Origin: Alsobacter soli
GTDB taxonomy: Bacteria; Pseudomonadota; Alphaproteobacteria; Rhizobiales; Beijerinckiaceae
Direction: 5' to 3'
Assembly: GCF_003004785.1 (NCBI RefSeq)
Contig: NZ_PVZS01000005.1
Coordinates: 158,812-222,811, forward strand
DNA: 64,000 nt
The notes below the pieces were generated by a model. The model was not told the DNA's origin. It saw only the letters and a program-made list of their open reading frames with translations, and did not search any database. Shown in pieces: positions 34,282 through 43,541 of this stretch. The translations under genes and the position numbers were made by a program. Within the stretch, counting starts at the first letter, position 1; each line of letters begins with the position of its first letter.

Positions 34282-35262
34282 ATGGAGCGCAGGACATTCC
34301 TCAAGCTCACCGCCGGGGTCGCCGCCGCCGCAAGCGCAGGGCTTCCGATGGTCCCGGCCGCTGCGGCCAGCAAGGACATCGTTTACCTCACCCCGGGGCT
34401 CGATCTGCCCTTCTGGCGGTACCTCTCGAAAGGCGTCGAGTCCGCCGCGAAGGAGAAGGGGTACGGCTACCAGGCCCTGGATTCGCACAACAGCGCCCAG
34501 ACACAGTTGCAGAACGCGCAGGACTCGATCGCGCGCGGCGTGGCCGGCATCGTGATCTCTCCGACGGACTCCTCCACGGCTCCGAGCGTGCTGGCGCTCG
34601 CCAAGAAGGCGAACATCCCCGTCGTGATCGCGGATATCGGCACCAACAGCGGCGACTACGCGTCCTTCATCATCTCGGACAACTACCGCGGCGCCCACGA
34701 CGTGGGCGTGGCGTTGGCGCAGGCCCTGAAGAAGAAGGGTTGGGAGAGCGGCTCCGTCGGCATCGTGGCCATCTCCCAGGCCCGCAAGAATGGCCAGGCG
34801 CGCACGAAGGGATTCCTGGACGGCCTGAAGGAAGGCGGCTTCAAGGGCAAGGAGGCCGGGCTGCAGCAGATGCAGAGCTACACCGCCGACGAGACCTTCA
34901 AGTTCGTCCAGGACATGCTCACCGCCAACCCCGGCATGCGCGGGCTGTTCATCCAGACCGACCAGCCCGCCATCGGGGCGCTGCGCGCCATCAAGGCGGC
35001 CCGGCGCAACGGCGAGGTGCTCGTGGCGGCCTTCGACGGCATCCCGGAATTCGTGGACCTGCTCAAATCGGGCGAGATCGTTGCGTCCGGCATGCAGCAG
35101 CCGTACCTCATGGGCGTGCGCTCGGGCGAGGCCATGATGGAGGTGCTGGCCGGCAAGACTCCCGAAAAGGAGATCACCGTGCCGATCCTCGCCATCACCA
35201 GCGAGAACATCGACAAGGAACTGCCCACGGTGAAGAAGACTGTCTTCGCCAACGAGGTCTGA
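34282..35262 (+). CDS. Sugar ABC transporter substrate-binding protein (system 2)
   Basis: 326-residue periplasmic ribose-type binding protein with a signal region MERRTFLKLTAGVAAAASAGLPMV (twin-arginine-like RRTF). Conserved parts: IVYLTPGLDLPFWRYLSKGV, ARGVAGIVISPTDSSTAPSVL, GLFIQTDQPAIGALRAIKAA and VLVAAFDGIPEFVDLLKSG. GGGAGG stands before ATG 34282. It heads an operon with an ATPase, a permease and a D-apionate-lactonase-like gene, so its ligand may be D-apiose or apionate/apionolactone. That ligand is inference from context. Confidence 0.93.
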   Translation: MERRTFLKLTAGVAAAASAGLPMVPAAAASKDIVYLTPGLDLPFWRYLSKGVESAAKEKGYGYQALDSHNSAQTQLQNAQDSIARGVAGIVISPTDSSTAPSVLALAKKANIPVVIADIGTNSGDYASFIISDNYRGAHDVGVALAQALKKKGWESGSVGIVAISQARKNGQARTKGFLDGLKEGGFKGKEAGLQQMQSYTADETFKFVQDMLTANPGMRGLFIQTDQPAIGALRAIKAARRNGEVLVAAFDGIPEFVDLLKSGEIVASGMQQPYLMGVRSGEAMMEVLAGKTPEKEITVPILAITSENIDKELPTVKKTVFANEV

Positions 35263-35352
35263 CGCGGCCCATGCCGGGCGGCGCCCTGCCGCCCGGCTTC
35301 GCTTGCGCCGGCCTCCGTTGGCGGCGCCCGCCATCCGCACGGAGCCGGAAGG

Positions 35353-37257
35353 GTGCAGCTTCTCGAACAGGAAAAGCCCATTGCGACAGTGGCTCCGCTT
35401 CTGGTCGCGCGCGGGGTGACCAAGACCTTCGACCGCACGCGGGCCCTCGCGGGCGCGGATTTCGAGTTGCGCTCGGGCGAGGTGCACGGGCTGCTGGGCG
35501 CCAACGGCGCCGGCAAGTCGACCCTGTCCAAGGTGATCGCAGGCCACTACCCGCTGGACGCCGGCGAATTAACCTATCGCGGCCATGAGATCCGGCTGCG
35601 CAACACGCGCGACGCCCTGCGCAACGGCATCGCCATCGTGATGCAGGAGACCAGCCTCGTCCCGGACCTCTCCGTGCTGGAGAACATCTTTCTGCCCGAA
35701 CTCGGGCGGAAGGGCTGGCTCGACTACCCCGCCATGCGCCGCCGTGGGCGGGAGATCCTGGCTTCCCTCGGACAGGACGGCGGGCTCCCGTTCGACATGG
35801 AGGTGCGCCGGCTGTCCTCCGCCCAGAAGCAACTGGTCGAGATCGCGAAGGCGCTGGGGGTGGACGCCAGCCTGCTGATCTTCGACGAGCCGACGGCGTC
35901 CCTGAGCCCGGGCGAGGTGGAGCGGCTGTTCGACGTCATGGCCCGCCTGCGCGCTTCCGGGCGCGGGCTCGTCTTCGTCTCGCATCGCCTGGAGGAGGTC
36001 TTCGCGATCACGGATCGGGTCACCGTGATGCGGGAAGGGCGCACGGTGATGAACGCGCGCCCGACGGCATCGCTGACCCAGGCCGAACTGATCCGCGCCA
36101 TGGTGGGCGCCGAGTTGGGCGCCATCTACACCCGCGAACACGAGGCTGCGTCGTCGGCTGCCCCGGTCGCCCTGGAGGTGCGGGGGCTCGCATCCCCGCC
36201 CGTCGTGCGCGACTGCTCGTTCAGCGTGCGGCGAGGAGAGATTCTGGGCCTGGGCGGGCTTGTGGGGGCGGGCCGCTCGGAAGCCCTGGAGGCCATCTTC
36301 GGCCTGCGGGCGCGGCCGGCCGGCGACGTGCTGGTCGGCGGCAGGCCGTTGCCGGCCGAGAGCCCCAAAAAGGCGATCCGGGCCGGGATCGGCTTCGTGG
36401 CGGAGGACCGGCGCACCCAGAACATCGTTCCCGACCTGTCGGTGCGGGAGAACCTGCTGCTGGCCCATCTCGGGGCGCACAGGGGCTTCTTCTGCAATTA
36501 CAAGCAGCGCGAGGCCAAGGCGCAAGCTTTGATGGCCAGCCTCGGCCTGCCGGCCGAGCGGCTGCTGGACGCGTCCATGCTGAACTTTTCCGGCGGGATG
36601 CAGCAGAAGATCATCATCGCCCGGTGGCTGATGCTCGACCCATCCGTGCTGATCCTGGACGAGCCGACCAAGGGCGTCGACATCGGCACCCGCGCCAGCA
36701 TCTACGCGATGCTGCGCGAGATCGCCGCCCGGGGAGTCGCCATTGTGGTGGTGTCCTCGGACTTCGAGGAATTGCTCGGGCTCTGCGACCGCATCGTGGT
36801 GATCAGCGACGGACGCACCATCGCCGACCTGCCGAGCGGGATGCTGGACGAGGAGAAGCTGACGCTTCTGGCGGCGCCCCGGACCTCCATGGCCCGCAAC
36901 ACCGAACTCCTGCGCGTGCTGGCCGGCGAGCAGGACGGCGCCGGGTTCTGGGCCCTGATCGAGGAGGACAAGCTCATCTGCCTCAACGCCGTCGTCAGCA
37001 ACCCGCGCGTGGACCCGGGCTTCGTGGCCGGCGAGGCGAAGAGCTTCGACCAGACGCGCATTCCGATCGCGCTACGCCAACGCGAAGCGACCTTCGTGGC
37101 CGAGCCCCAGGACGGCCGCGCGACGCTGGTCGTGCCCATGACGAGCCCGCGGGGGCACGACCTGGGCTGGGTGGGGCTCAGTGTTCCGCCCGGGCGGGCG
37201 TTGCCGCCCGCCGAGACGATCCGCGCCCGCATCGAGGCCATGGCGGCGACCTTATGA
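35353..37257 (+). CDS. Sugar ABC transporter ATPase with extra C-terminal domain (system 2)
   Basis: 634-residue RbsA-type ATPase, starting at GTG 35353 with GGAGCCGGAAGG before it. Domain 1 has Walker A GANGAGKSTLSK and LLIFDEPTASLSPGE; domain 2 has LSVRENLLLAHL, NFSGGMQQKIIIARWL and VLILDEPTKGVDIG. This part ends near residue 510. The usual family length is about 500. A further stretch of about 120 residues (RNTELLRVLAGEQDG to the end) is not part of a standard sugar ATPase; it is mixed alpha/beta and Gly-rich. Its role is unknown and could be regulatory. The stop overlaps the permease start (ATGA). Confidence 0.92.
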   Translation: MQLLEQEKPIATVAPLLVARGVTKTFDRTRALAGADFELRSGEVHGLLGANGAGKSTLSKVIAGHYPLDAGELTYRGHEIRLRNTRDALRNGIAIVMQETSLVPDLSVLENIFLPELGRKGWLDYPAMRRRGREILASLGQDGGLPFDMEVRRLSSAQKQLVEIAKALGVDASLLIFDEPTASLSPGEVERLFDVMARLRASGRGLVFVSHRLEEVFAITDRVTVMREGRTVMNARPTASLTQAELIRAMVGAELGAIYTREHEAASSAAPVALEVRGLASPPVVRDCSFSVRRGEILGLGGLVGAGRSEALEAIFGLRARPAGDVLVGGRPLPAESPKKAIRAGIGFVAEDRRTQNIVPDLSVRENLLLAHLGAHRGFFCNYKQREAKAQALMASLGLPAERLLDASMLNFSGGMQQKIIIARWLMLDPSVLILDEPTKGVDIGTRASIYAMLREIAARGVAIVVVSSDFEELLGLCDRIVVISDGRTIADLPSGMLDEEKLTLLAAPRTSMARNTELLRVLAGEQDGAGFWALIEEDKLICLNAVVSNPRVDPGFVAGEAKSFDQTRIPIALRQREATFVAEPQDGRATLVVPMTSPRGHDLGWVGLSVPPGRALPPAETIRARIEAMAATL

Positions 37258-38252
37258 GCAAGGACAGCATGAGCATGGAAACCGCAATCCTGGCCACGCC
37301 TCCGAAGGCGTCATGGCTGAAGTCGCTGGCGCGGCGCCTGGAGGTGCGCATGCTGGCGCTCGCCTTGGTCATCGCGCTGGGGCTGTCGCTGCTGTCGCCC
37401 TACTTCCTGACCCATTCCAACATCTTCAACATGCTCGACCAGTCGGTCGTGATCGGGATCGTGGCGGTCGGCATGACGTTCGTGATCCTGACCGGCGGGA
37501 TCGACCTTTCGGTCGGGTCCGTGGCGGGGCTAACCGGCATCATCCTGGGCCTGTCCTTGCAGTCGATGCCCATCGCCCCGGCGATCCTGGTCGCGGTGCT
37601 GGCCGGCGCGGGAATCGGGCTGGTTTCCGGGCTGCTCATCAACATCTTCGGGCTCGCGGCCTTCGTGGTCACGCTGGGCGTGATGGCGATTGGGCGCAGC
37701 CTCGCCTACATCCTCTCGGGCCAGTCTGCGATCTCGAACATCCCCGAGGGCATGCAGGCGGTCGTCTACACCAACATCCTGGGCGTGCCCTCCAACGTGC
37801 TGTTCCTCCTGGCCCTTTATGCGCTGGCCTGGGGCTATCTCACCTTCACCAAGGGCGGGCGCACGATCTACGCCGTGGGGTCCAACAAGGAGGCCGCCCG
37901 GGCGGCCGGCCTCGACACGCTGTTCTATTCGGTGCTGCCCTATGTCCTCTCGGGCGCGCTCTCGGCCGTCGCGATCACCTTCTCGGTGGCGCAGATCATG
38001 TCGGCCGATCCCCTGATGGGAAACCAGATGGAGCTCGACGCCATCGCGGCCGTCGTCATCGGCGGGGCGAGCCTCTACGGCGGCAGGGGCTCCATGATCG
38101 GCACGCTCATCGGCGTCTTCATCATGGTCATGATCAGGAACGGGCTCAATCTCATGGGCGTCTCACCCTTCTGGCAGGGATCGGCCATCGGCACGATCAT
38201 CATCGTCGCGCTGCTCGTCGAGCGGCTTCTGAGCGCGAGGATCAGCCGATGA
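37254..38252 (+). CDS. Ribose-type sugar ABC transporter permease (system 2)
   Basis: 332-residue RbsC-type permease. Conserved segments: VVIGIVAVGMTFVILTGGID, YAVGSNKEAARAAGLD (ATPase contact) and LDAIAAVVIGGASLYGGRGS. ATG 37254 overlaps the ATPase stop, and its own stop overlaps the next ATG at 38249, so the three genes are coupled. It would form the membrane channel for the sugar delivered by the binding protein at 34282. Confidence 0.94.
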   Translation: MSKDSMSMETAILATPPKASWLKSLARRLEVRMLALALVIALGLSLLSPYFLTHSNIFNMLDQSVVIGIVAVGMTFVILTGGIDLSVGSVAGLTGIILGLSLQSMPIAPAILVAVLAGAGIGLVSGLLINIFGLAAFVVTLGVMAIGRSLAYILSGQSAISNIPEGMQAVVYTNILGVPSNVLFLLALYALAWGYLTFTKGGRTIYAVGSNKEAARAAGLDTLFYSVLPYVLSGALSAVAITFSVAQIMSADPLMGNQMELDAIAAVVIGGASLYGGRGSMIGTLIGVFIMVMIRNGLNLMGVSPFWQGSAIGTIIIVALLVERLLSARISR

Positions 38253-40186
38253 GCGCGCAGCCGAGCCTCGCCGTCCGCCTCTTTGGCACGGACGAACCCG
38301 TGACGCCGCCCCGCATCCTGAAGGCGGGTTCGCTCACGGCCGAGTTCGACGCCGGCAACCTGCGCCACATCCGCCATGGTGGCGTGGAGGTCATCCGCGC
38401 TGTCTCTTTCATCGTGCGGGACAGGAACTGGGGCACCTACAATCCCCGGATCGAGAACCTCGCGGTGGACGAGCGGCCCGATGGGTTCGTCGTCAGCTAT
38501 GACGCCATCGCCAGCGACGCCGCCCAGAGCTTCCGTTACCGGGCGCGCATCGAGGGCTCGGCCGCCGGACGCCTCACCTTCGAGGCGAAGGGCCAGGCCG
38601 AGACCGATTTCCTGACCAACCGCACCGGCTTCGTGGTGCTTCACCCGTCGGCCGCCGCCGGCAAGCGGGTCGAGGTGGAGCACGCGGACGGGAGCCTCGA
38701 GCAGGCGACCTTCCCCGAGATCATCGATCCCGTGCAGCCCATGATGAACCTGCGCAGCCTCACGCACGAGGCTGCGCAGGGGCTCACGGTGACGTGCCGG
38801 ATGGAAGGCGACGTCTACGAGATGGAGGACCAGCGCAACTGGACCGACGCCTCCTACAAGACCTATGTGCGCCCCCTGGCTTTGCCCTGGCCATACACCC
38901 TGGCGAGGGGAGAAACCCTGGACCAGGCCGTTCGCGTCACGGTGACGGGAGGCGCGGCGGCCGGAGCCAGGCCGGCCGGCGCCCAGATACGCATCGGCGG
39001 CCAGCAAGGCGTCGTCCCGCCGCTTGGGCTGGGCCTGGACCCATCGGAGATCCAGGACACGCTCGCCAAGGCTGACGTCCTGCGCCGGGTCGGAGCCAAG
39101 GCGCTCATCGGCTCCTACGATCCCAGCCGGGGCCATGGCGACGAGGCGCTGGCCGGGATCGTCAAGGCCGCCGAGGCGATCGGGGCCGAGCCCTGGCTGG
39201 AGGCGGTGATCGTTTCCGTGGAGGGCTTCGCCGAAGAGATCGCCGCACTCGGGCGCAAGGTCGAGGCGCTGGGATCGCCGTTTCCCACGGTTCTGGTTTC
39301 GCCGCTTCCCGACCTCAAATGCACCCTGCCGGGCAGCCCCTGGCCGCCCGCGCCGCCGCCGCGCGCCTTTTTCGAGGCGGCCCGTCGCGCCTTCCCCAAG
39401 GCGCGGCTCGGCGGCGGCATGTTCAGCCTGTTCACCGAGATGAACCGCAAGCGGCCGCCGGTGGACCTGATCGATCTCGTCAGTTTCACGACCACCGCGA
39501 CCCTGCACGCCGGTGACGACGTCTCCATTACGGAAGGGCTGGAGTGCCTGCCCGCGATGGCGCTCAGCGCCGCCTCGATTGCGGGCGACAAGCCCTACGC
39601 GGTGGGGCCAAGCGCCATCGGGATGCGCATGAACCCCTATGGGGAAGCGCCCCTGGCGAACCCCGGCAACATCCGCCAGGCCATGAACTTCAACGATCCG
39701 CGCCATCGCGGGCTCCTGGGCGCCACGTGGGCGCTGGGCTTCTTCGCCCGTTTCGCAGCCGGCGGCGCCAGCGCGATCGCGCTCGGGGGCGCGACGGGCG
39801 CCTTCGGGCTCGTCCACGCGCCGCATCCCTGGCCGCAGCCCTGGTTCGACGATGCGCAGCCAGGGGGTGTCTTTCCGATGTTCCACGTGCTGAGGGGGCT
39901 GGCCGCGCTCGCCGGCAGGACCATGCGGGCCGTGGAGGCGTCCGACACGGTGGAAGCGCTCGCGGCGGAGGGGGAGCAAGGGCTCGAGCTCTGGCTCGCC
40001 AACCGCACGGGGGCGGAGCAGCGGGTCGCCTTGCCGGGGCCAGCCCGCGACCTGTTCCAGCTGGATGCGGACAGCTTCGTGGTCGCGGCACGGGATCCCG
40101 ACGCCCTGGCCAGTCTCACCCGCACGCCCACCGGAACAGAGCTGACGCTGCCGGCCTACGCGGTGGCCCGGGTCCGGTTCGCCTGA
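38249..40186 (+). CDS. apnL: D-apionate lactonase-like protein
   Basis: 645-residue cytosolic protein without signal peptide. The N-terminal third is a beta-rich region (DAGNLRHIRHGGVEVIRAVSF, RDRNWGTYNPRI, TNRTGFVVLHP). The middle resembles a TIM barrel (EAWLEAVIVSVEGFAEEIAALG, MFSLFTEMNRKRPPVDLIDLVSFTTTATLHAGDD). The C-terminus is another beta domain. This layout and the RDRNWGTYNP and GFVVLHP motifs match the D-apionolactone lactonases (ApnL) described in apiose catabolism. It would open D-apiono-lactone to apionate after apiose oxidation. It overlaps the permease stop by four bases. Other apiose genes are not in the window. The function is by family recognition; substrate not proven. Confidence 0.72.
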   Translation: MSAQPSLAVRLFGTDEPVTPPRILKAGSLTAEFDAGNLRHIRHGGVEVIRAVSFIVRDRNWGTYNPRIENLAVDERPDGFVVSYDAIASDAAQSFRYRARIEGSAAGRLTFEAKGQAETDFLTNRTGFVVLHPSAAAGKRVEVEHADGSLEQATFPEIIDPVQPMMNLRSLTHEAAQGLTVTCRMEGDVYEMEDQRNWTDASYKTYVRPLALPWPYTLARGETLDQAVRVTVTGGAAAGARPAGAQIRIGGQQGVVPPLGLGLDPSEIQDTLAKADVLRRVGAKALIGSYDPSRGHGDEALAGIVKAAEAIGAEPWLEAVIVSVEGFAEEIAALGRKVEALGSPFPTVLVSPLPDLKCTLPGSPWPPAPPPRAFFEAARRAFPKARLGGGMFSLFTEMNRKRPPVDLIDLVSFTTTATLHAGDDVSITEGLECLPAMALSAASIAGDKPYAVGPSAIGMRMNPYGEAPLANPGNIRQAMNFNDPRHRGLLGATWALGFFARFAAGGASAIALGGATGAFGLVHAPHPWPQPWFDDAQPGGVFPMFHVLRGLAALAGRTMRAVEASDTVEALAAEGEQGLELWLANRTGAEQRVALPGPARDLFQLDADSFVVAARDPDALASLTRTPTGTELTLPAYAVARVRFA

Positions 40187-40253
40187 CCCGCTGGCGAGAG
40201 ATACAGTTGGAGGAGGCGTTCCTAGCGTCGCCGCTGTCCGCTCGTCGCCGGCG

Positions 40254-41255
40254 TCAGGCCGCGATCCGGGTCTGACGCCCGTCGTTTCCGATCAGGAGCA
40301 CCAGTTCAGCGGCGCCCGCCTGCGCGAGGGCGCGGATCTGGGGCTCCGTCATCACGCAGCAGGCGGTCGAGAGAGCGTCGGCGGCTGTGGCCGTTGGCGC
40401 GATGACGCTGGCGCTGGCCCAGGACTGGGCGCATTGCCCAGATGCAGGCGCGAACAGGTGGTTGAATCGGCCCTGGGAATCGAAGCGGAAGCCATAGGGG
40501 CCGGAGGTGGCCAGGGCGCGGTCGACCACGGGCAGCACGGCCGCTGCGCGGTTCGGTTCGTCCGGATCCGCGACCGCGGCCTCCCACGGGCGGCCTTCCG
40601 GATGGGCTCCCAAGGCGCGGGTCTCCCCCATGTCGACCAGGCTGTGGTCGACGCCTTCCGCCCGCAGGAGGTCCACGACCTTGTCGGTCACGTAGCCCTG
40701 GGCGATGCCGTTGAGGGTCACGGCTGATCCCCGTGACAGGCTGATCCGGTCGGGCCCGACGAGCAGTTTGTCGTGGCCTACGAGGTCGACCGCGGCGCGG
40801 ACCCGCTCCGGGGAAGGACCGGTCGGATCGGCCCCTTCGCGGGCGAAGTGGTTCAGGTAGAGCGCCCAGAGGGGCTGCACCGTGACGTCGAAGGCTCCGG
40901 CCGTGAGGCGGCTGAATTCCTGGGCGCGCGTGAGCAACTCCACGAACTCCGGCGGCGGGGCGGCGGCGAAACCTGTTCGGTTCAGCCGGGACAGGTCGGA
41001 GGTCTCATCGTAGAGGCTGAACATCCGCTCCAGCCGGCGCACCTCCTGCACGACCTGGCGGATCAGCCGCTCGGCTTCGCCCCTGTCGGTGTGGTGAATC
41101 TGCATGGAACACACGGCGCCGAGCGCCTGGCCATGCCACGTGACGAGCTCGCCCGCCGGCCGGGATGAGCCTCGGGCGACGAGCGGCATGACGGCGAGGC
41201 CCGCAGCCGCGGCGCTGATCCCGATGAAACGTCTGCGCGTGGGCGATCCGGTCAT
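40254..41255 (-). CDS. nosX: FAD:protein FMN transferase (NosX/ApbE)
   Basis: 333-residue flavin transferase that attaches FMN covalently to Thr of a target protein, here most likely NosR. It has a twin-arginine signal (SPTRRRFIGISAAAAGLAVM), so it acts in the periplasm. Family motifs: LGAVCSMQIH, LERMFSLYDETSDLSRLN, NGIAQGYVTDKVVDLL and ATSGPYGFRFD. The ORF opens at a TTG at 41267; ATG 41255 lies 8 bases after nosL and fits. It is the last gene of the nos operon. Confidence 0.92.
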   Translation of the reverse strand: MTGSPTRRRFIGISAAAAGLAVMPLVARGSSRPAGELVTWHGQALGAVCSMQIHHTDRGEAERLIRQVVQEVRRLERMFSLYDETSDLSRLNRTGFAAAPPPEFVELLTRAQEFSRLTAGAFDVTVQPLWALYLNHFAREGADPTGPSPERVRAAVDLVGHDKLLVGPDRISLSRGSAVTLNGIAQGYVTDKVVDLLRAEGVDHSLVDMGETRALGAHPEGRPWEAAVADPDEPNRAAAVLPVVDRALATSGPYGFRFDSQGRFNHLFAPASGQCAQSWASASVIAPTATAADALSTACCVMTEPQIRALAQAGAAELVLLIGNDGRQTRIAA

Positions 41256-41263
41256 GGCCGTCC

Positions 41264-41815
41264 TCAATGGGCTGTGTGGGCGGGGGCCGCCTCAGGCTCG
41301 TCGGCCGGCGGCGGCGCCTCCGCGCCGGCGGCGAGGATCTGGTCGCGGGGCACGTCGGCGAAGTCCACCACGGCGCCGCCCTTCTCGCGCGCGAAGCGCT
41401 CGGCCGCGGCGCGGTCCGAGAAGGGCACGGCCTCGGGGACGCCCATGCCGCCCTTGGCCGAACCGCCAATCACGAACCAAGCCTTACGGGCGTCAACCCA
41501 GTTTTCGGCTCCCGGCTTGTCCCAGGACGGCGCCTTGCCCATGTCCGAAACGTAGATCGCGAGGATGTCCTTCGGCTCTTCCGGCAGCATCGTGTAGGCC
41601 AGCGCGTCCCGCGCCGACGAGAACCACACCGGGTCGATGCGGCTCTGCAGGATGATCTGCCCCTTGGGACCGGGGTGCTCCAGGACGTTCATGCCGCAAT
41701 AGTGGCCGATGGCCTGCTGGTCGAGCGCGAAGGGCTTCGGCGCCTCGGCCGGCTTCTGGGCGTTGCACCCGGCCAGCAGGAGGAGGGCGAGCGCGGCCGC
41801 AAGGGCGGTTCTCAT
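41264..41815 (-). CDS. nosL: NosL copper chaperone lipoprotein
   Basis: 183-residue lipoprotein with signal peptide and lipobox LLLAGC (Cys about residue 18). It binds Cu(I) and supplies copper to NosZ. The conserved HYCGMNVLEHPGPKGQI segment with Cys/Met/His and the ESAxx-like PVWFSSARDALAYTMLPEEP stretch are present. The C-terminus is rich in Glu, Ala and His. GGAGG precedes ATG 41815; the start overlaps the nosY stop by four bases. Confidence 0.93.
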   Translation of the reverse strand: MRTALAAALALLLLAGCNAQKPAEAPKPFALDQQAIGHYCGMNVLEHPGPKGQIILQSRIDPVWFSSARDALAYTMLPEEPKDILAIYVSDMGKAPSWDKPGAENWVDARKAWFVIGGSAKGGMGVPEAVPFSDRAAAERFAREKGGAVVDFADVPRDQILAAGAEAPPPADEPEAAPAHTAH

Positions 41816-42642
41816 AGCTCCCTCCGGGAAAATGACAGGGACGCCAGGCCGAGCGGCAGGACCGTCCATAGCGCGAGTGCGGCGACGAGGGTCGTCGGGC
41901 CGAGCGCGGCGCCGCCAGCAAGCCCCGCCATCCCGGAGAAGGCGCTCACATTGGCGAATCCGGCGAGGTTCACAAGCCTATAGACGTCCGTGGGATTGAG
42001 CAGCAGCAGGGTGTCCAGGGCCGCGCCGGAAATGACGCGGCCCTGGTCGACGACCAGCAGGCCGAGCAGCGCCATGTCGTAGATCAGCACCAGCGCCAGC
42101 CAGATCCCGATGCACACGCCCGCGGCCGTGCCGCGGTTGCCGGCCAGCGCGCTCACCAGGTAGCCCAGCGCGATGAATACGGCGCCGAGCGCGACCGACG
42201 ATGCGATCATGGCCGCGAAGGCGATCCAGCTGGCCGCGTCGATGGCGGCTCCGGTCGCCAGGAGGGCGACGGCGGCCGCCCCGTAGCCCAGCAGGGTGGC
42301 GAAGGCCAGGATGGCGAGGTGCCCGAAGAACTTGCCGAGAACCACCTGCCAGCGGGCGACCGGGTAGCTGAGGAGCAGCAGCATGGTGCCGCGCTCCATC
42401 TCGCCCACGATGGCGTCGTGGGAGATGAGCAGCGCGATCAGGGGCAGAAGGAAGATGGTGAGGCTCGACAGGCTGACGATCACCACGTCGAGCGCTCGCA
42501 CGCCCACGCTGCCTGTTGGGGCGCTTCCCAGGAAGGTGAGGGCCAGCGCCAGGCCCGCCATGAGCAGGGTGGTGGCCAAGACCCAGCGGTTGCGCAAGCC
42601 CTCCTGGATCTCCTTGCCGGCCATGATGGCGATTGTGGTCAT
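41812..42642 (-). CDS. nosY: NosY membrane component of the nos ABC transporter
   Basis: 276-residue ABC-2-type permease with six predicted helices (for example VVIVSLSSLTIFLLPLIALLI, LALVLIYDMALLGLLVV). It works with NosF and NosD in maturation of the copper site of NosZ, probably by moving a sulfur compound or driving conformational change. The start MTTIAIMAGKEIQEGLRNRW is typical of NosY. ATG 42642 overlaps the nosF stop. It ends in the overlap with nosL. Confidence 0.93.
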   Translation of the reverse strand: MTTIAIMAGKEIQEGLRNRWVLATTLLMAGLALALTFLGSAPTGSVGVRALDVVIVSLSSLTIFLLPLIALLISHDAIVGEMERGTMLLLLSYPVARWQVVLGKFFGHLAILAFATLLGYGAAAVALLATGAAIDAASWIAFAAMIASSVALGAVFIALGYLVSALAGNRGTAAGVCIGIWLALVLIYDMALLGLLVVDQGRVISGAALDTLLLLNPTDVYRLVNLAGFANVSAFSGMAGLAGGAALGPTTLVAALALWTVLPLGLASLSFSRREL

Positions 42643-43541
42643 GCCGCAGACTGCCTTTCGCGCAGGAAGTGGGCGTAGAGCTCGTCGAGCGACGGGGGGA
42701 TGACGTCGAGATCCGCCGGGGGACAGCCGCCGCACAGGAGTGACCCGAGCGTCTCCATCTTGCGTTCGGGCTGGACCTCGTACTCGAAGGCGCCGTCGCC
42801 CGCCGGGCGCCCCGGGCCGAGACCGGCGGCGGCCGGCTGCCCGTCCGCGGTCCGCATCCGGAGGCGGACCGGGAGGCGCGCGATCCGCCGCAACTCGTCG
42901 AGCGAGCCATCCGCCACCATCCGGCCGCGGTCCATGATGATCACCCGCTCGGCTCTCTCCTCCAGTTCGCTGAGCGCATGGGAGGACAGTAGAACGGTCG
43001 CGCCACCGGCCGCGAGTTCGCGGACGATCTCGTAGAAGCTAAGGCGCAGCGCGGGGTCGAGGCCGGTGGTCGGCTCGTCCAGCAGCAGGACGGCGGGCTG
43101 CCCGATGAGCGCCTGGGCGAGCCCCAGCCGCTGCCGCATGCCCTTCGAATAGGTCCCCACGCGCCGGGACGCCGCCGCGCCCAGGCCCACCTTGTCGAGC
43201 AAATCCAGGCTCTGCCGGACGGGCTCGCCCTTGAGGCGGGCATAGAAGGCGAGCGTTTCGCGCCCGGTCAGGGCGGCGTTGAACGACACGTTCTCCGGCA
43301 AATAGCCCAGCCGTCGCCGGGCCTGGAACTGGCCGGCAGCCGGGTTCTCGCCGAGGACGCTCACCGTTCCTTGCGTCGGCCGGATGAGGCCGAGCATCAT
43401 CTTCATCATGGTCGTCTTGCCGGCCCCGTTGTGGCCGACCAGGGCGACAGCGCCCGGAGACAGCGCGAAGCTTACGTCCCGGACGGCCTCGACCGCGCCG
43501 AAGCGCTTGGTCACCCCGCTGAGCGCGATGGCGTGCTTCAC
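42639..43541 (-). CDS. nosF: NosF ABC transporter ATPase
   Basis: 300-residue ATPase partner of NosY. Walker A GHNGAGKTT, signature-like TYSKGMRQRLGLAQAL, Walker B VLLLDEPTTGLDP and switch His in LLSSHALSEL are all present. The start is a GTG at 43541 overlapping the nosD stop (GTGA); an upstream in-frame opening at 43643 lies inside nosD and is unlikely. The C-terminal about 80 residues are the usual NosF tail. Confidence 0.93.
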   Translation of the reverse strand: MKHAIALSGVTKRFGAVEAVRDVSFALSPGAVALVGHNGAGKTTMMKMMLGLIRPTQGTVSVLGENPAAGQFQARRRLGYLPENVSFNAALTGRETLAFYARLKGEPVRQSLDLLDKVGLGAAASRRVGTYSKGMRQRLGLAQALIGQPAVLLLDEPTTGLDPALRLSFYEIVRELAAGGATVLLSSHALSELEERAERVIIMDRGRMVADGSLDELRRIARLPVRLRMRTADGQPAAAGLGPGRPAGDGAFEYEVQPERKMETLGSLLCGGCPPADLDVIPPSLDELYAHFLRERQSAA

